A program made the position numbers and the translations under genes. The notes beneath the pieces were generated by a model. The model searched no databases and had not been told where the DNA came from. It saw only the letters and a list, made by a program, of their open reading frames with translations. Shown here piece by piece: positions 60,987 through 64,000 of a stretch of DNA of 64,000 bases (the first letter of the stretch is position 1; each line of letters begins with the position of its first letter). Source of the stretch: Penium margaritaceum (lineage: Eukaryota; Streptophyta; Zygnematophyceae; Desmidiales; Peniaceae); NCBI GenBank assembly GCA_023375785.1, contig SZWC01001536.1:161790-225789 (forward strand). Direction: 5' to 3'.

Positions 60987-61314
60987 NNNNNNNNNNNNNN
61001 NNNNNNNNNNNNNNNNNNNNNNNNNNNNNNNNNNNNNNNNNNNNNNNNNNNNNNNNNNNNNNNNNNNNNNNNNNNNNNNNNNNNNNNNNNNNNNNNNNNN
61101 NNNNNNNNNNNNNNNNNNNNNNNNNNNNNNNNNNNNNNNNNNNNNNNNNNNNNNNNNNNNNNNNNNNNNNNNNNNNNNNNNNNNNNNNNNNNNNNNNNNN
61201 NNNNNNNNNNNNNNNNNNNNNNNNNNNNNNNNNNNNNNNNNNNNNNNNNNNNNNNNNNNNNNNNNNNNNNNNNNNNNNNNNNNNNNNNNNNNNNNNNNNN
61301 NNNNNNNNNNNNNN
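60987..61314. other. Assembly gap (328 N) between identical 254-bp flanks
   Basis: A run of 328 N. Sequence 60733-60986 is repeated exactly at 61315-61568, directly abutting the gap on both sides. The gap is probably spurious. Confidence 0.95.
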
Positions 61315-61568
61315 TTATTCTGTAGTTGAGCCCTAGTTGCGTCCTAGATGCCTCTTAGTTGTGCCCTTGCTACGTCATAGTTACGCCCTAGTTGTACACT
61401 AGTTGCGTCCTAGTTAAACCCTAGTTGTGTTCCGTTTGCGCCATAGTTGCACCCTGGTTGCGCCCAAGGTCCACCATTCTTGCGCCCTAGTTGCTCCTTA
61501 GTGGCACCCTAGTTGGGTCCTAGCTGTGCCTTAGTTGAACCCTAGTTGTATCCTAGTAGCGACCTTGT
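61315..61568. repeat. 254-bp direct duplicate right of gap
   Basis: Partner of 60733-60986. Array sequence continues normally after 61568. Confidence 0.95.
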
Positions 61569-64000
61569 TGTGCCCTAAATGTGCACTAGTTGCACCGTAG
61601 TTGCGCCCTCGTTGCAACCTAGTTATGCCCCAGTTGCATCCCACTTGCGGCCTCGTTGCACCCTAGTTGCGCCCCAGCTATGACCTAGTTGCGTCATAGT
61701 TATACCCTAGTTACACCCTAGTTGTGCCCTACTTGCACCCTAGTTACACCCTAGTTTTTCTTAAGTTGTACCCTAGTGGTGCCCTAGATGTGCCTAGGTT
61801 ACACCCTAGTTGCGCCCTCATTGTGCCCTAGTTGTACCCTAGTTGTGTCGTAGTTGCGCCCTAGTTTTGCCCTTGTTACACCCCAGCTGTACCCTAGTTG
61901 TGCACCAGTTTCTCCCCAGTTGCACCCTAGTTGCACCCTAGTTACACCCCAATTCCTTCATAATTGCGCCTTGATTGCACCCTACGTTTTCCCTATTTGT
62001 GTCCTAGTTGTGGCCAAGTTGTGTCCTAGTTGCGCCCAAGTCGCATCCACGATTTACCCTAGTTGCCCCCTAGTTGTGTCCTACTTTTTACCTAATTACG
62101 CACTAGTTGTGTCCTGATTATGCAATGTTTGCATCTTACATCCTAGTTCCGCCCTAGCTGCACCTTAGTTGCACCCTGGCTTCGCCCTAGTTGCACCCTT
62201 TCTATGCCCAAGTTAGACCCCAGCTGTGCCCATGTTGTGCCTTAGTTGCGTCCTAGTTCTGTCCTAGTTGTGCCCTAGTTGTGTCCTTGTTGTGTCCTAC
62301 TCTTAGATGTGTCCTCATTAGCCCTAATTGCATACAAGTTGCACCCTTGTTGCACCATAGCTTCATCGCAGTTGCGTCCTAGTTGTGGCCTAGTTGAACT
62401 CTAGTTGCGCCCTAGTGGCACCCTAGTTGCATCCTAGTTGCATCCTAGTTGCACCCTAGTTGCATCCTAGCTGCGTCCCAGTTGTGTCCTACTTGCATCC
62501 AAGTTATGCCGTGGTTTTGCCCTAGTTAAACACTAATTTCACCCTAGTTACACCCTAGTTGCACCGTGGTTGCACCCTAGTTGTGCCTCGACCCACCTAG
62601 TTGCATCCTAGTTGCGTCCTACTTGCACCCTTGTTGTCTCCTAGTTGCACCCTATTTGTGCTTTAGGTGTGCATTAGTTGCATCCTAGTTGTGCCCTACT
62701 AGCGTCCTAGGTGCGCTCTAGTTCCGCCGTAGTAGTGTCCTAGTTCACCCTAGTTCACCCTATTCACGCCCTGGTTGTGTCCTGGTTGCGCCCCAGTTGT
62801 GTCCCGGTTTCTCCTTGGTTGAGTCCTCATTGCGCCCTAGTTGCGGCCTAGTTGCACCCTAGTTGTGCCTTTGTTGCGTCCTAGTTGCACCCTAGTTGTG
62901 CCCTCACTGTCCCCTACTTGCGTCCTAGTTGTGCTCTAGTCATGCCCTACCTGCGCCTTAGTTGCGCCGTAGTTGCACATTAGTTGTTCTCTAGTTGTAC
63001 CATAGTTGCACCTTAATTTCTCCCTAGCTACGCCCCCGTAACTCGCTGGTTCTGCTCTGGTTGCATCCTAGTTGTGCCCTAGTTGCATCTTAGTTGCGTC
63101 CTAGTTGTGCCCTAGTTGCGTCCTGGTTGCACCCGAGTTGCGCCTTCATTGCGTCCTAGTTGTGCCCTGCGTGCACCCTAGTTCCGCCCTTCTTGCATCC
63201 TACCTTTGCCCTAGTTTCACCCTGTTGCGTCCTTGTTATGCCCTTGTTGCATCCTGGTTGCGTCCTGATTCCATCATAGTTACGTCCAAGTTGCGACCTA
63301 GTTACACCCCAGTTGCACCCTAGTTCTGCCCTAATTGCGGCCTAGGTGTGCCCTAGTTGTGCACTAGTTGCACCCTAGTTGCACCAAGTTGCCCCTTGTT
63401 GCACCCTAGTTGCGCCCCCACTATGTCCTATTTACGCACTAGTTGCACCCTAGTTGTGCCGTAGTTGCACCCTGGTTGATCCCTAGTTGGACCCTCGTTG
63501 CGCCCCAGTTTCACCCTAGTTGCACCCTAGTTGCGTCCTAGTTGCGTCCTAGTTGTGCCCTAGCTGTGCCCTGGTTGCGTCCTAGTTTCAGCCTAGTTGT
63601 ACCTTAGTTGTGCCCTAGTTGCGCCCTAAGTGCGCGTGGTTGTGTCCTAGGAACGCCCTAGTTGTGTCGCAATTTAATCCTAGTTACGCCATAGTTGCGC
63701 CCAAGTAGTTCTTAAGTAGCGCCATGGTTTTCCCATAGTTGCGTCCTAGTTGTGCCCTGGTTGTTTCCTCTTTTGGTCTTAGTTGTGCCCTAATTGCACC
63801 CTATTTGCACCCTGGTGGCCACCTAGTTGTGTCTTGGCTGCGCCTTTGTTGCACCCTGGGTGCACCCTGGTTGCGCCCTAGTAGCGTCCTTGTTGCACCC
63901 AAGTTGCATCCTAGTTGCGATCAAGTTGCATCCTAGTTGTGTCTTGATTGCACCTGAGTTGTGCCCTAGTTGCTCCCTAGTTGTTCCCCAGTTGCATCAT

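Larger units (their letters stand above)
59900..64000. repeat. C11 array, part 3 (runs off the right edge)
   Basis: TAGTTGCGCCC units resume after D10 in the same orientation as before and continue to the end of the window. They are interrupted only by the N run at 60987-61314. D10 is thus an island between two stretches of C11. No gene is visible. Confidence 0.96.

Noticed and set aside
1-64000. CRISPR array
   Set aside because: Repeats are directly tandem at 10-11 bp with no unique spacers, and no cas genes are present.
1-64000. tRNA, rRNA or host protein-coding genes
   Set aside because: No tRNA-like cloverleaf, rRNA core sequence or non-repeat frame with a recognisable domain was seen outside the two retroelements.

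Overview
The window is eukaryotic and almost gene-free. About 90% of the 64 kb is short-period minisatellite DNA. The rest is one inactivated Penelope-like retroelement (PLE), one decayed Ty1/copia fragment and three short non-repetitive islands. The two retroelement types, and a mutation pattern in the repeats that looks like decay of methylated CpG, point to a repeat-rich eukaryotic genome. An alga, other protist or plant-like host is possible, but nothing here fixes the taxon. I found no intact host gene, tRNA, rRNA or CRISPR array.

Layout. (1) 1-9251: 11-bp array, unit CACTTGCGCCC (family A11), containing a 176-bp higher-order repeat in seven copies (7105-8336) and several segmental duplications. 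(2) 9252-9490: non-repetitive island, followed by a short remnant of A11. (3) 9527-29513: 10-bp array, unit CACTTACACG (B10). It is interrupted by nine blocks in reverse orientation, most with small palindromes at the junctions; at least five belong to a recurring fold-back module. It also holds a roughly 500-bp higher-order module marked by ACTTAAGT. (4) 29514-29988: non-repetitive island. (5) 29989-44420: 11-bp array, unit TAGTTGCGCCC (C11), two bases different from A11, interrupted at 34917-35574 by a decayed copia pol fragment on the minus strand. (6) 44421-59899: 10-bp array, unit CAATGCCTGG (D10), interrupted by the PLE (about 50515-54512), a six-copy 52-bp repeat (54519-54830) and an unidentified 0.8-kb island (55164-55974). 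(7) 59900-64000: C11 again.

The PLE is the only element with recognisable coding logic. It has tandem pseudo-LTRs, an Ala/Gln-rich first ORF with an RG-rich tail, a second ORF with the PLE reverse-transcriptase motifs but no visible GIY-YIG endonuclease, and a hammerhead-type ribozyme in each pseudo-LTR. It is dead: YIDD has become YIDA, there is an in-frame TAG two codons after GFI, and there are frameshifts.

The long open frames across the arrays (up to 884 codons) come from repeat units that lack stop codons and are not annotated as genes. Three N positions or runs (19663-19771, 50960, 60987-61314) are flanked by direct duplicates, so local copy numbers there may be assembly artefacts.
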